Shown: in pieces, positions 1-6,261 of the stretch
Layout: each line of letters starts with the position of its first letter
How positions within the stretch are numbered: the stretch's first letter is position 1
Assembly (NCBI GenBank): GCA_964542875.1
Contig: CAZIWA010000104.1
Span: forward strand, 1-20,493
From: CAZGOM01 sp964542875
GTDB taxonomy: Bacteria > Planctomycetota > Phycisphaerae > Phycisphaerales > Phycisphaeraceae
Reading direction: 5' to 3'
Length of the DNA: 20,493 nt
Position numbers and translations under genes: made by a program
The notes under the pieces: generated by a model
Seen by the model: the letters and a program-made list of their open reading frames with translations, nothing else
The model's database searches: none
What the model was told of the DNA's origin: nothing

Positions 1-100
1 GTGTCGGGGCTGTGATTAGGCGGCGGACCGCATAAATAGAGAATAGAGCCGTAGACCTGAATCGGAGTAAAGACAGAGTTGAAGAGAGCTTGGCTGCACC
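1..100. other. Left edge of window, nothing recognised
   Basis: No gene, RNA or repeat could be supported here. Open frames on both strands are short and their translations are low-complexity. It may hold the end of a gene whose body lies outside the window. Its last ten bases (91-100) form the left member of the near-direct repeat pair flanking the structured element that follows. Confidence 0.4.
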
Positions 101-304
101 AGGTAAAAGCATTTGTCGATTTCCCACGCGCCCGGGTGACCGGGTGACGGGTTGCCGGGTGTCCATGAGGAACCCAAAGGCGGATCATGCCGCAAAATGG
201 CATTCACCTTGGGTGACATGAACTTATCGAAGCCCCCCGATAACCCGAAAACCCGATACCCCGGGTGCATGTGCCGGCAAATACCCCAAATGCTTTTACC
301 CTGC
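101..304 (+). repeat. Structured ~204 bp repeat element, copy A (terminal inverted repeats)
   Basis: The sequence shows a perfect 14-bp terminal inverted repeat: GGTAAAAGCATTTG at 102-115 and its exact complement at 287-300. Inside are a hairpin ATGCC/GGCAT (187-191 with 199-203) and a hairpin TTATCG/CGATAA (224-229 with 238-243). The left half also has short near-tandem CGGGTGAC-like units. A second copy at 1334-1539 has the same order of parts. Flanking TGGC[T/C]GCACC copies at 91-100 and 305-314 (9 of 10 identical) could be a target-site duplication. No ORF is conserved between the copies, so it is best seen as a non-autonomous MITE-like or large REP/BIME-like element. It lies downstream of panD. 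Whether it is mobile is inference. Confidence 0.7.
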
Positions 305-373
305 TGGCCGCACCCTATCGGATGGATTTTATTCAGAGATACGATTAAGAGCACCGGTTTGAGGGCGGTGTGC

Positions 374-775
374 TTACTTTTGGCTGAAGTAGGCGGGCTC
401 GTCGATGAGGCTGTGGTAGAGCAGTTCCTGGCTGACGGCGTTTTTGTCGTCGGTGAGGACGATGCGGGCCTGGTGGTTATCAAGCTCGGCGTTGGTGTAG
501 AAGCCGTAGCACATGATGATTACTTTGAAGCCGGGTTGGACGAGCTTGGCTGCGGCGCCGTTGACGCCGATGATGCCGGAGCCGGGTTCGCCACGGATGA
601 CGTAGGTTTCAAAGCGTGCGGCATTGTCAACACAGACGACATGGACGAGTTCGTTGGGCCGAATGTCGGCGCCACGCAGAAGATCGGCATCGATGGTGAT
701 CGAACCGACGTAGTCAGGGTCACACTGAGTGATGGTGGCCCTGTGGATCTTGCCGCGCAAGAGCTGCCGAAACAT
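374..775 (-). CDS. panD: Aspartate 1-decarboxylase proenzyme
   Basis: PanD converts L-aspartate to beta-alanine for pantothenate and coenzyme A synthesis in the cytoplasm. It is made as a proenzyme that cleaves itself at a Gly-Ser bond to form the pyruvoyl cofactor. The 133-aa product has the usual length and begins MFRQLLRGKIHRATIT, the family N-terminus. The self-cleavage motif YVGSI puts the bond at Gly24-Ser25. Lys9, the family's substrate-binding lysine, is present, as is the later GIIGVNGAAA segment. Start ATG 775 matches the family; no clear Shine-Dalgarno site precedes it, but a candidate promoter lies about 50 nt upstream. The gene is divergent from the DUF1232 gene, and no other pantothenate genes are in the window. 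Element A lies just downstream. Identification is firm. Confidence 0.95.
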   Translation of the reverse strand: MFRQLLRGKIHRATITQCDPDYVGSITIDADLLRGADIRPNELVHVVCVDNAARFETYVIRGEPGSGIIGVNGAAAKLVQPGFKVIIMCYGFYTNAELDNHQARIVLTDDKNAVSQELLYHSLIDEPAYFSQK

Positions 776-825
776 GGGCGTTTGCCTTGGGGTAAGGGAA
801 CGAAAGTCTTGTAAACCAGTGAATA

Positions 826-854
826 ATCATAGCGTGGTATGAGGTGGTAGTCGA
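826..854 (-). promoter_or_regulatory. Candidate promoter of panD
   Basis: On the minus strand TCGACT (854-849) is followed after 17 nt by TATGAT (831-826), a 4/6 and a 5/6 match to the sigma-70 hexamers. This predicts a leader of about 44 nt before the panD ATG. By-eye match only. Confidence 0.4.
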
Positions 855-904
855 CTGTTTTCGATGGGTTGTGGCTTTTTGGTGGAAGTTTGGAGGGCTG
901 GGGG

Positions 905-910
905 TAATAT
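905..910 (+). promoter_or_regulatory. Candidate -10 element directly before the DUF1232 gene
   Basis: TAATAT ends six bases before the ATG at 917, which would place the transcription start on the A of the ATG (leaderless mRNA). No convincing -35 hexamer is visible at the expected distance. No Shine-Dalgarno site is present, which fits a leaderless start. Confidence 0.35.
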
Positions 911-916
911 GAATTC

Positions 917-1309
917 ATGGCAAGAAGCAGACGGACCATCTTTAATCCTGCGATCTGGGGCCCCGTGCTGCTGGGGGGATTCCGGCTTTTATTCACGCGC
1001 CAGGCGCCGTGGTACTGCAAGGCGCTGGTCATCGCGGCGGTGGTGTATGCAGTCATGCCTTTTGATTTTGATTTTTTCCCGGTGGTCGGGTGGATGGACG
1101 ATGTTGCGGTCGTGCTGGGGCTGCTGTCGCTGGCCTTGACGTGGAGCCCGGCGGGCACCGTGAAGGACAACCCGATGGAAAAACCGGTGGTGGAGCCGGT
1201 GGACCCCGTGCAGGCGCACCGGGCTGAGATGGATAAGCGGGTGGTTTCGGTGATGCAGGGGCCGGAGCTGGCGGTGGATAAGGATGAGTCGGGCGCGCGG
1301 GGGCGGTGA
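917..1309 (+). CDS. DUF1232 (YkvA-like) small membrane protein
   Basis: This 130-aa protein matches the DUF1232/YkvA family: a hydrophobic stretch runs into YAVMPFDFDFFPVVGWMDD (about residues 44-62), which carries the family's conserved Tyr-x3-Pro-x-Asp, Pro-x-x-Gly and Asp-Asp pattern, followed by a second hydrophobic helix (about 64-75). The family's molecular function is not established; members are small inner-membrane or membrane-associated proteins. The C-terminal 50 residues are charged and probably cytoplasmic. The ATG at 917 is chosen because the protein then starts just before the conserved core and a -10-like TAATAT lies six bases upstream. The gene is divergent from panD and is followed within 25 nt by structured element B. 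There is no evidence for a functional link with panD. Confidence 0.8.
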   Translation: MARSRRTIFNPAIWGPVLLGGFRLLFTRQAPWYCKALVIAAVVYAVMPFDFDFFPVVGWMDDVAVVLGLLSLALTWSPAGTVKDNPMEKPVVEPVDPVQAHRAEMDKRVVSVMQGPELAVDKDESGARGR

Positions 1310-1320
1310 TTTGAGGAAGG

Positions 1321-1552
1321 GTCTGGGGCCTGGGTTAAAGCATTTGCCGATTTCCCACGCGCTCGGGTTGCCGGGTGACGGGTGGTCGGGTGTCCATGAG
1401 GAACCCAAAGGGGAATCATGCCGAAACACGGCACTCACCTTGGGTGGCATGAACTTGATCGAAGCCCCTCGATAGCTCAATCACGCGATACCCCTATGGG
1501 TGCATGTGCCGACAAATGCCCCAAATGCTTTTGCCCTGAGTCTGGGGCCTGG
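1321..1552. repeat. 13-bp direct repeats flanking element B
   Basis: GTCTGGGGCCTGG occurs at 1321-1333 and again at 1540-1552, immediately outside the structured element. This could be a target-site duplication. Against that, a related GGGTCTGGGGTCT phrase occurs at 18510-18537, so it may belong to a separate short repeat family. Confidence 0.6.
1334..1539 (+). repeat. Structured ~206 bp repeat element, copy B
   Basis: Second copy of the element at 101-304, in the same orientation, roughly three quarters identical by eye with several fully conserved blocks (for example GATTTCCCACGCG, GGGTGTCCATGAGGAACCC and GGGTGCATGTGCCG). The terminal repeats have diverged slightly: GGTTAAAGCATTTG (1333-1346) against CAAATGCTTTTGCC (1522-1535). 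The inner hairpins persist with different paired bases: TGCCG/CGGCA (1419-1423 with 1429-1433) and ATCGA/TCGAT (1458-1462 with 1469-1473). It fills most of the gap between the DUF1232 gene and the first peroxidase gene. The rest of that gap (1553-1674) holds a TTGACC at 1619-1624, a possible -35 without a convincing -10. Confidence 0.7.
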
Positions 1553-1662
1553 TTAGAGGGAATTATTGCGTTTACATGTCGCCGCTGGCGTTGGGGACGT
1601 TTTGCACGCAGAATGGCATTGACCAGAACAATTGTCAGCTGGTTTGTATCCCTACCGACAAC

Positions 1663-1669
1663 AAGGAGA
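1663..1669 (+). promoter_or_regulatory. Ribosome binding site that decides the peroxidase start
   Basis: AAGGAGA ends five bases before the GTG at 1675. It favours GTG 1675 over the in-frame ATG 99 bases upstream, whose extra residues do not resemble the family. Confidence 0.7.
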
Positions 1670-1674
1670 ATGCC

Positions 1675-2172
1675 GTGTCCAAAGCACTTAATTTCACGAT
1701 GAAGAGCCTTGATGGAAAAGACGTGAACCTGGCCAAGTATCAGGGGAACGTGGTGTTGATGGTGAACGTGGCCAGCAAGTGCGGGCTGACGCCTCAGTAC
1801 AAGCAGCTCCAGGCGCTGGATGACAAGTACCGGGCCAAGGGGCTTTCGATCCTGGGTTTCCCCGCGAACAACTTTGGCGCGCAGGAGCCGGGGACGAATG
1901 ATGAGATCGGCTCGTTTTGCGAGAAGAACTACGGCGTGAAGTTCGACATGTTCGCCAAGGTTTCCGTGAAGGGCGACGACAAGACTCCGCTTTACAAGTA
2001 CCTGACCGAAGAAGATGCGGTCGGCAAAGCGGGCAAGGACATCACCTGGAACTTTGAGAAGTTTTTGATCGGACGCAACGGGCAGGTGGTGGCCCGGTTC
2101 TCGCCTAAGACCGCGCCGGATGATGTGACGGTGGTGAATGCCATCGAAGCCGAGCTGAACAAGGCGAAGTGA
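1675..2172 (+). CDS. Glutathione peroxidase family thiol peroxidase (cytoplasmic)
   Basis: Thiol peroxidase of the GPx family, which reduces hydrogen peroxide and organic hydroperoxides; bacterial cysteine forms usually use thioredoxin. From GTG 1675 the product is 165 aa, the usual length, with no signal peptide. Visible features are VNVASKCGLTPQY with peroxidatic Cys36, FPANNFGAQEPG (63-73), Cys82 in EIGSFCEKNYGVKF at the resolving-cysteine position of the 2-Cys (yeast Hyr1-like) forms, and WNFEKFL with the catalytic Trp125-Asn126. The codon at the active site encodes Cys, not Sec. The usual FPCNQF is FPANNF, so the second cysteine is Ala64 and the tetrad Gln is Asn66. A paralogue with a signal peptide follows after a terminator, so the two are separately transcribed. 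Family is firm; substrate and reductant are not shown. Confidence 0.93.
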   Translation: MSKALNFTMKSLDGKDVNLAKYQGNVVLMVNVASKCGLTPQYKQLQALDDKYRAKGLSILGFPANNFGAQEPGTNDEIGSFCEKNYGVKFDMFAKVSVKGDDKTPLYKYLTEEDAVGKAGKDITWNFEKFLIGRNGQVVARFSPKTAPDDVTVVNAIEAELNKAK

Positions 2173-2245
2173 GAGATTTTTCTGCGGCCGCTCCGGTTGG
2201 GCGCAGAGGTCAAACCACATACGAGTTTGATTTCATACCCTATTG

Positions 2246-2280
2246 AAAGCCCCGGGAGGTTTGCCTCTCCGGGGCTTTTT
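2246..2280 (+). terminator. Intrinsic terminator after the first peroxidase gene
   Basis: AAAGCCCCGG-GAGG pairs with CCTC-CCGGGGCTTT, with one bulged T and a short TTTG loop, and is followed by TTTTT. It separates the two peroxidase genes into independent units. Confidence 0.85.
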
Positions 2281-2377
2281 GATGATTCTTCGGGGCCAGT
2301 GGGATAGACTTGTCGGGCCTGGCCCGTGTTGGGCAGGCCGTGTGGGTGATTTTGAATTTGAAATAAACGAGGACTTT

Positions 2378-3013
2378 ATGACGATGAAACCTTGGATTGC
2401 GTGCGGGTTGGCCGGTGCTTTGGTTTGCCTTGCCGCGGGCTCAATGGCCCTGGCGGAAGAAGCCAAGAAAGCCGAGCCCGAGAAGAAGGCCGAGAGCGCC
2501 GAAGGCAAAGACAAGGCAGTGCCCGCGGTGTTGAACTTCACGGTGAAGGACATCGACGGCAAAGATGTCGCCCTTTCCAAGTATCAGGGCAAAGTGGTGA
2601 TGATCGTGAACGTGGCCAGCAAGTGCGGGAACACCAAGCAGTACAAGGCGCTGCAGGCGCTGGACGACAAGTACCGTGAAAAGGGGCTGGTGATCCTGGG
2701 CTTCCCTGCCAACAACTTCGGCGGGCAGGAGCCCGGGACCGACAAGGAAATCGAAGAGTTCTGCGAATCCAAGTACGGTGTGAAGTTCGACATGTTCTCC
2801 AAGATTTCCGTCAAGGGTGCGGATCAGGCGCCGCTTTATAAGTATCTGACGGAGACGGCCCAGCCCAACGCCAAAGGTAAGGATGTGGCGTGGAACTTTG
2901 AGAAGTTTTTGATCGGGCGCGATGGGAAGATCGCGGCGCGGATTGAAAACCGGACCAGCCCGGAAGACCCCGCGGTGGTGAAGCTGATCGAGACGGAACT
3001 TGAGAAGAAGTAA
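2378..3013 (+). CDS. Glutathione peroxidase family thiol peroxidase (exported)
   Basis: Paralogue of the preceding gene, 211 aa from ATG 2378 (GAGGA at 2369-2373, 4 nt spacing; an ATG at 2384 is an alternative). The N-terminus is a Sec signal peptide: a hydrophobic stretch from about residue 6 to 25 ending GSMALA, with likely cleavage after Ala26. A Lys/Glu-rich linker of about 20 residues follows, then the peroxidase domain. Catalytic features: Cys83 in VNVASKCGN, Cys129 in EIEEFCESKYGVKF at the resolving position, and Trp172-Asn173. It shares the FPANNFG substitution with its neighbour. It should act in the periplasm or outside, reduced by an envelope thiol system that is not in this window. 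Tandem duplication followed by acquisition or loss of a signal peptide is the simplest history. Confidence 0.93.
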   Translation: MTMKPWIACGLAGALVCLAAGSMALAEEAKKAEPEKKAESAEGKDKAVPAVLNFTVKDIDGKDVALSKYQGKVVMIVNVASKCGNTKQYKALQALDDKYREKGLVILGFPANNFGGQEPGTDKEIEEFCESKYGVKFDMFSKISVKGADQAPLYKYLTETAQPNAKGKDVAWNFEKFLIGRDGKIAARIENRTSPEDPAVVKLIETELEKK

Positions 3014-3036
3014 GCGGCGGGTTTGGTGGATTTAAG

Positions 3037-3069
3037 AAAAGCCCTGGAGTGATTGCTCCGGGGTTTTTT
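3037..3069 (+). terminator. Intrinsic terminator after the exported peroxidase gene
   Basis: AAAAGCCCTGGAG (3037-3049) pairs with CTCCGGGGTTTTTT (3056-3069) through 13 pairs including two G-U, with a 6-nt loop and a six-T tail. Confidence 0.85.
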
Positions 3070-3117
3070 GTTTCTGCTGTTGGGGTGGACAATCGTTGGC
3101 CGGCGCTGAGGCGCGCC

Positions 3118-3146
3118 TTGTGAAAGTTTGTGGGTGGGAATAATCT
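3118..3146 (+). promoter_or_regulatory. Candidate promoter of the GH106-like gene
   Basis: TTGTGA (3118-3123), 17-nt spacer, TAATCT (3141-3146). The ATG at 3153 begins six bases after the -10, so the transcript would be leaderless. The hexamers are weak (4/6 and 3/6); the geometry is what supports the call. Confidence 0.35.
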
Positions 3147-3152
3147 CGGGTG

Positions 3153-6035
3153 ATGAAAAACGAACTCCTGAATGATGCGCCGCGTGGGTTTTATCCGTTC
3201 TGGTTTTGGAACGGGGAGATGACCAAAGAGGAAGTCCGGTGGCAGATTCAGGAGATGGCGGGGCAAGGGGTGAAGGGCTTTTTTCTTCACCTGCGGCAGG
3301 GGATGACGGTGCCGTATTTGTCGGAAGCGTTTTTTGAGCTGATCCGGCATGCGGTGGATACGGCGACTGAACTGGGCATGCATGCACAGTTGTATGACGA
3401 GTACCCGTACCCGAGCGGGGCCGCGGGGGGCGAGGCGGTGCTGGGGCGCCCGGATCTTTATGCGACGCGGCTGGTGCATGAGGCGTTTGAGATCGATGGG
3501 CCGGTCCGGCGGGCGATGAAGAAGGGGCACCTGCTTTCGTGCATGGCGTTTCCGATCGAAGGCGAGCGGGTGGCGTGGGACAAAGGCGTGGACCTGCGCG
3601 GGCATGTGGGCGTGGTGATCACGGATCAGAATTACGTGGAGATCGGGCTGACGACGTATAACCGGAAGCGGTTTTTGGCCAATGAGCCGACGCCGACGCT
3701 GGAGGTGTCGCATTTGAAGGGGCGGCACCGGGTGGTGGCGTCATTTCAGATGGTGGTGGATGACCACAAGTATTTCACGCACTTCATTGATCCGCTGAAC
3801 CCGGAAGGGGTGAAGCGGTTTCTGGAGGTGACGCATGAGCGTTACGCCAAGCAGTTGGGCGCGCGGCTGGGCCGAGATGTGCGGACGATTTTTACGGATG
3901 AGACGACGGCGGGGTGGTCGCCGCGCCTGCCTGGGGCGTTTAAGGAGCGGTATGGTTATGACCTGATTGCCGCGATGCCGGCGCTGGCGGAGCCAGGGCA
4001 TCCGGAGGCGGACCGGGTGCGGATGGATCTGCAGGCGCTCAAGACTGACATGTTCAGCGCCACCTTTGATGAGCCGGTGCAGCGGTGGTGCCGGGAACAT
4101 GGGATTTTGTACGTGGCGGAGAAGCCGACGCTAAGGATGTCGATGCATCGGTTTGTGGATGTGCCGGGGTGCGAGCCGGGGCACACCAAAGCGGGGCAGT
4201 ACCCGGACATTCTGGGCATACCGATTCGCGGGAACTGCCGTGCGACGGCGTCGGCGGGGTACTTTTATAAGAAGCAGGCGACGGCTTGCGAGTGTTACCA
4301 CAGCATGGGGTGGTCGGCGACGCTGCAGGATGTGCGGCTGCTGGCGGATGCGCAGATTCTGCTGGGGATTGACTGGCTGGCGCCGCATGGATTTTTCTAC
4401 TCGACGCATGGGCTGACGAAGCACGATGCGCCGCCTAGCTTCTTTTTTCAGATGCCTTACTGGAAGTTCTGGGGGCATTTGTCCAAGCGGGTGGATCGCC
4501 TGGCGGAGCTTTATCTTGCGGGGACTGCACCGACGGCCAGAGTGCTGCTGGTGGAACCGCACGCAGGGACGGACAAGCGCGATGAATTGCAGGCGTATGA
4601 GCTTTTGATGCGCAGGCTGATGGCGATGCAGGTGGAGTTTCTGCACGTGGATGTGGATATTCTGGAGGAAGGGACGATCAAAGACGGCCGCGTGAAGATT
4701 CAAGATGTGGAGTGCGGCGTGGTGGTGGTCCCGCAGATGATGCGGATGGAACCGGCGCTGGCGGCATGGCTCAAGAAGTTTGAAGGCGCGGGCGGCGCGG
4801 TGGTTCATGCAGGCTCGCCGCTGAATGAGGCGGCGCTGGCGAAGATTCCCGGTTTGGCGGGGCAGGGCTTGAAGGTGTCGGCGGCGCAAGGGTCGCGAGA
4901 AGGCGTATGGCTGGGGACGCGTAAAGGAGGCGGACGGACGGTGCACATGCTGATCAATGTGGGGCGTGAGCCGGTGACGTTGAATCTGGAATGTGCGGGC
5001 GGGCTGAAGGAATTACCGCTTGATGACGGCGCGGTGGCGATGCTGGGGGGTGTGGATGGCGGGTGGCGCCGAAAACTGGACGCGTACGAGTGCGTGCTGC
5101 TGGAAGAAGGATCGGGATGCACCGAGGCGGAGCCTGTGGTGGCGGTGGCGAAGATTGAAAAGGCGGTTTCGTTTGCGACAGAGAACAAGAATCTGCTGCG
5201 GATGTACACGTGGAAGATGAGCCTGGCCGGCCAGCCGGGGTCGGGCCTGGTGGGATCGGTGCCGATCGCCAATCAACTGGCCCAAGCCAAGATGGCCTTT
5301 GAGCCCAAATGGTCGATGGCGTTTGGGGTGATGCCCAAGATGACGCTGCCGGTGCTGGAGGCGAGGTATGAAGCGGAATTTGATTGCGCATTCGCAGGCG
5401 ATGTGGAGCTGGTGATGGAGCCTGGCGGGATCGTGGGGGAGTGGTCGATCCAGGTGAACGATTCGCCGGAGCTCAAGGCCGGGGATTTTAAAGCGACGCA
5501 AACGTTGGTGAGAGGCTGCCTGGGCGTGCCGGTGACCGGGATGCTTAAGCACGGGCGCAACCGGGTGACCGTGAAGGTGAAGACCCAGCGGCTGGATGGC
5601 GGTCTGCTCAATGCGCTTTACCTGGCGGGCGATTTCGGCGTGACGCTGGGGTCCGCAGGCTCGGCAGCGACGCTGACGGCGAGGAAGACGCAGGGGGCGT
5701 TTGAGGCGTGGGAGGCCAACGGGTTGCCGTACTACGCCGGGGCGCTGACGTACGAAGGGACGTTCTCCCTGACAGGCGATGTGGTGGCCCAACAACCCAA
5801 GGCGTTGGCCTTGGCGTGGCCCGAAGCGTTTGAAGACGCGGCCCAGGTGAGCCTCAACGGGGGACCGTGGAAGACGGTTTTGTGGTCGCCCTCCCGGGTG
5901 GCAGTGAAGGCGTCAGACCTTAAGACCGGTGTGAATACGATCCGGATAAGGGTTCATACTGCGTTGCTGCGGGCGTTTGAGGGGCAGCGGTTTGATATCG
6001 GGGAACACGTGACGGTGGGGGTGGGGGATTTATAA
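3153..6035 (+). CDS. GH106-like glycoside hydrolase (alpha-L-rhamnosidase-type)
   Basis: A 960-aa protein that looks like the GH106 / alpha-L-rhamnosidase-like family, which removes terminal rhamnose from plant or microbial polysaccharides. Visible in order (numbering from the ATG): YPFWFWNGEMTKEEV near 14-28; GFFLHLRQGMTVPYLSEAFF near 42-61; YDEYPYPSGAAGG near 81-93; FTDE (247-250) with WSPRLPGAFKERYGYDL after it, a likely active-site strand; GIDWLAPHGFFYSTHG near 405-420, closing the barrel. The rest is beta-rich and resembles accessory and galactose-binding-like domains. A GTG lies directly before the chosen ATG, so the start is uncertain by one codon. There is no signal peptide or lipobox, so it is predicted cytoplasmic, acting on imported oligosaccharides, unless a start was missed. 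No transporter or other CAZyme is adjacent. Fold assignment is good; rhamnose specificity is inference. Confidence 0.8.
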   Translation: MKNELLNDAPRGFYPFWFWNGEMTKEEVRWQIQEMAGQGVKGFFLHLRQGMTVPYLSEAFFELIRHAVDTATELGMHAQLYDEYPYPSGAAGGEAVLGRPDLYATRLVHEAFEIDGPVRRAMKKGHLLSCMAFPIEGERVAWDKGVDLRGHVGVVITDQNYVEIGLTTYNRKRFLANEPTPTLEVSHLKGRHRVVASFQMVVDDHKYFTHFIDPLNPEGVKRFLEVTHERYAKQLGARLGRDVRTIFTDETTAGWSPRLPGAFKERYGYDLIAAMPALAEPGHPEADRVRMDLQALKTDMFSATFDEPVQRWCREHGILYVAEKPTLRMSMHRFVDVPGCEPGHTKAGQYPDILGIPIRGNCRATASAGYFYKKQATACECYHSMGWSATLQDVRLLADAQILLGIDWLAPHGFFYSTHGLTKHDAPPSFFFQMPYWKFWGHLSKRVDRLAELYLAGTAPTARVLLVEPHAGTDKRDELQAYELLMRRLMAMQVEFLHVDVDILEEGTIKDGRVKIQDVECGVVVVPQMMRMEPALAAWLKKFEGAGGAVVHAGSPLNEAALAKIPGLAGQGLKVSAAQGSREGVWLGTRKGGGRTVHMLINVGREPVTLNLECAGGLKELPLDDGAVAMLGGVDGGWRRKLDAYECVLLEEGSGCTEAEPVVAVAKIEKAVSFATENKNLLRMYTWKMSLAGQPGSGLVGSVPIANQLAQAKMAFEPKWSMAFGVMPKMTLPVLEARYEAEFDCAFAGDVELVMEPGGIVGEWSIQVNDSPELKAGDFKATQTLVRGCLGVPVTGMLKHGRNRVTVKVKTQRLDGGLLNALYLAGDFGVTLGSAGSAATLTARKTQGAFEAWEANGLPYYAGALTYEGTFSLTGDVVAQQPKALALAWPEAFEDAAQVSLNGGPWKTVLWSPSRVAVKASDLKTGVNTIRIRVHTALLRAFEGQRFDIGEHVTVGVGDL

Positions 6036-6223
6036 ATTATGATTTAAACAGTTGAGGAGTAAGGGTTTGGGATGATTTGGGGAGTGGTGATGGGCTTGGT
6101 GGCTGCAACGGGATTCCGGGGCAGGCTCAGAAACCAGCCTCAGGCACCCATGAAGCGATCACGCCATGCGGAGAGTGATTTGGGCGCTGGTGCGACGAAG
6201 TGGCGCAGGGGGGAGTTAGGTGG
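6036..6223. other. Intergenic region between GH106-like gene and atpG
   Basis: No gene is supported. It contains the dispersed repeat copy R1 and, at its right edge, the atpG promoter. No terminator was seen for the upstream hydrolase gene. Confidence 0.5.
6106..6175 (+). repeat. Dispersed hairpin repeat, copy R1
   Basis: It begins CAACGGGATTCCGGGGCAG, 19 bases identical to 14360-14378, then AGGCT..AGCCT, then CAGGCACCCAT (also in R2), and ends with TGCGGAGAG shared with R2. The middle differs, so the ends are conserved and the hairpin stem varies. Confidence 0.7.
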
Positions 6224-6251
6224 TTGCAAGGATTGGCTGGGGGCGTAAACT
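6224..6251 (+). promoter_or_regulatory. Candidate promoter of atpG
   Basis: TTGCAA (6224-6229), 16-nt spacer, TAAACT (6246-6251), each 4/6 to consensus. The ATG starts ten bases later, giving a leader of about four bases. No Shine-Dalgarno site is visible. Confidence 0.4.
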
Positions 6252-6261
6252 GGTACGCCTT

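Noticed and set aside
152..814. 220-codon plus-strand open frame across panD
   Set aside because: It is antisense to panD, which matches its family end to end, and its left part lies in structured element A.
101..1539. Composite transposon carrying panD and the DUF1232 gene
   Set aside because: The bracketing elements encode no transposase, each copy has its own apparent flanking duplication, and the genes between look like ordinary chromosomal genes.
1780..1785. Possible selenocysteine glutathione peroxidase
   Set aside because: The active-site codon is TGC in both paralogues, so these are cysteine enzymes.
2316..2339. GGCCT-GCCC / GGGC-AGGCC hairpin before the exported peroxidase gene as a riboswitch or terminator
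   Set aside because: It is a short stem with no T run and no recognisable riboswitch core; probably incidental in GC-rich DNA.
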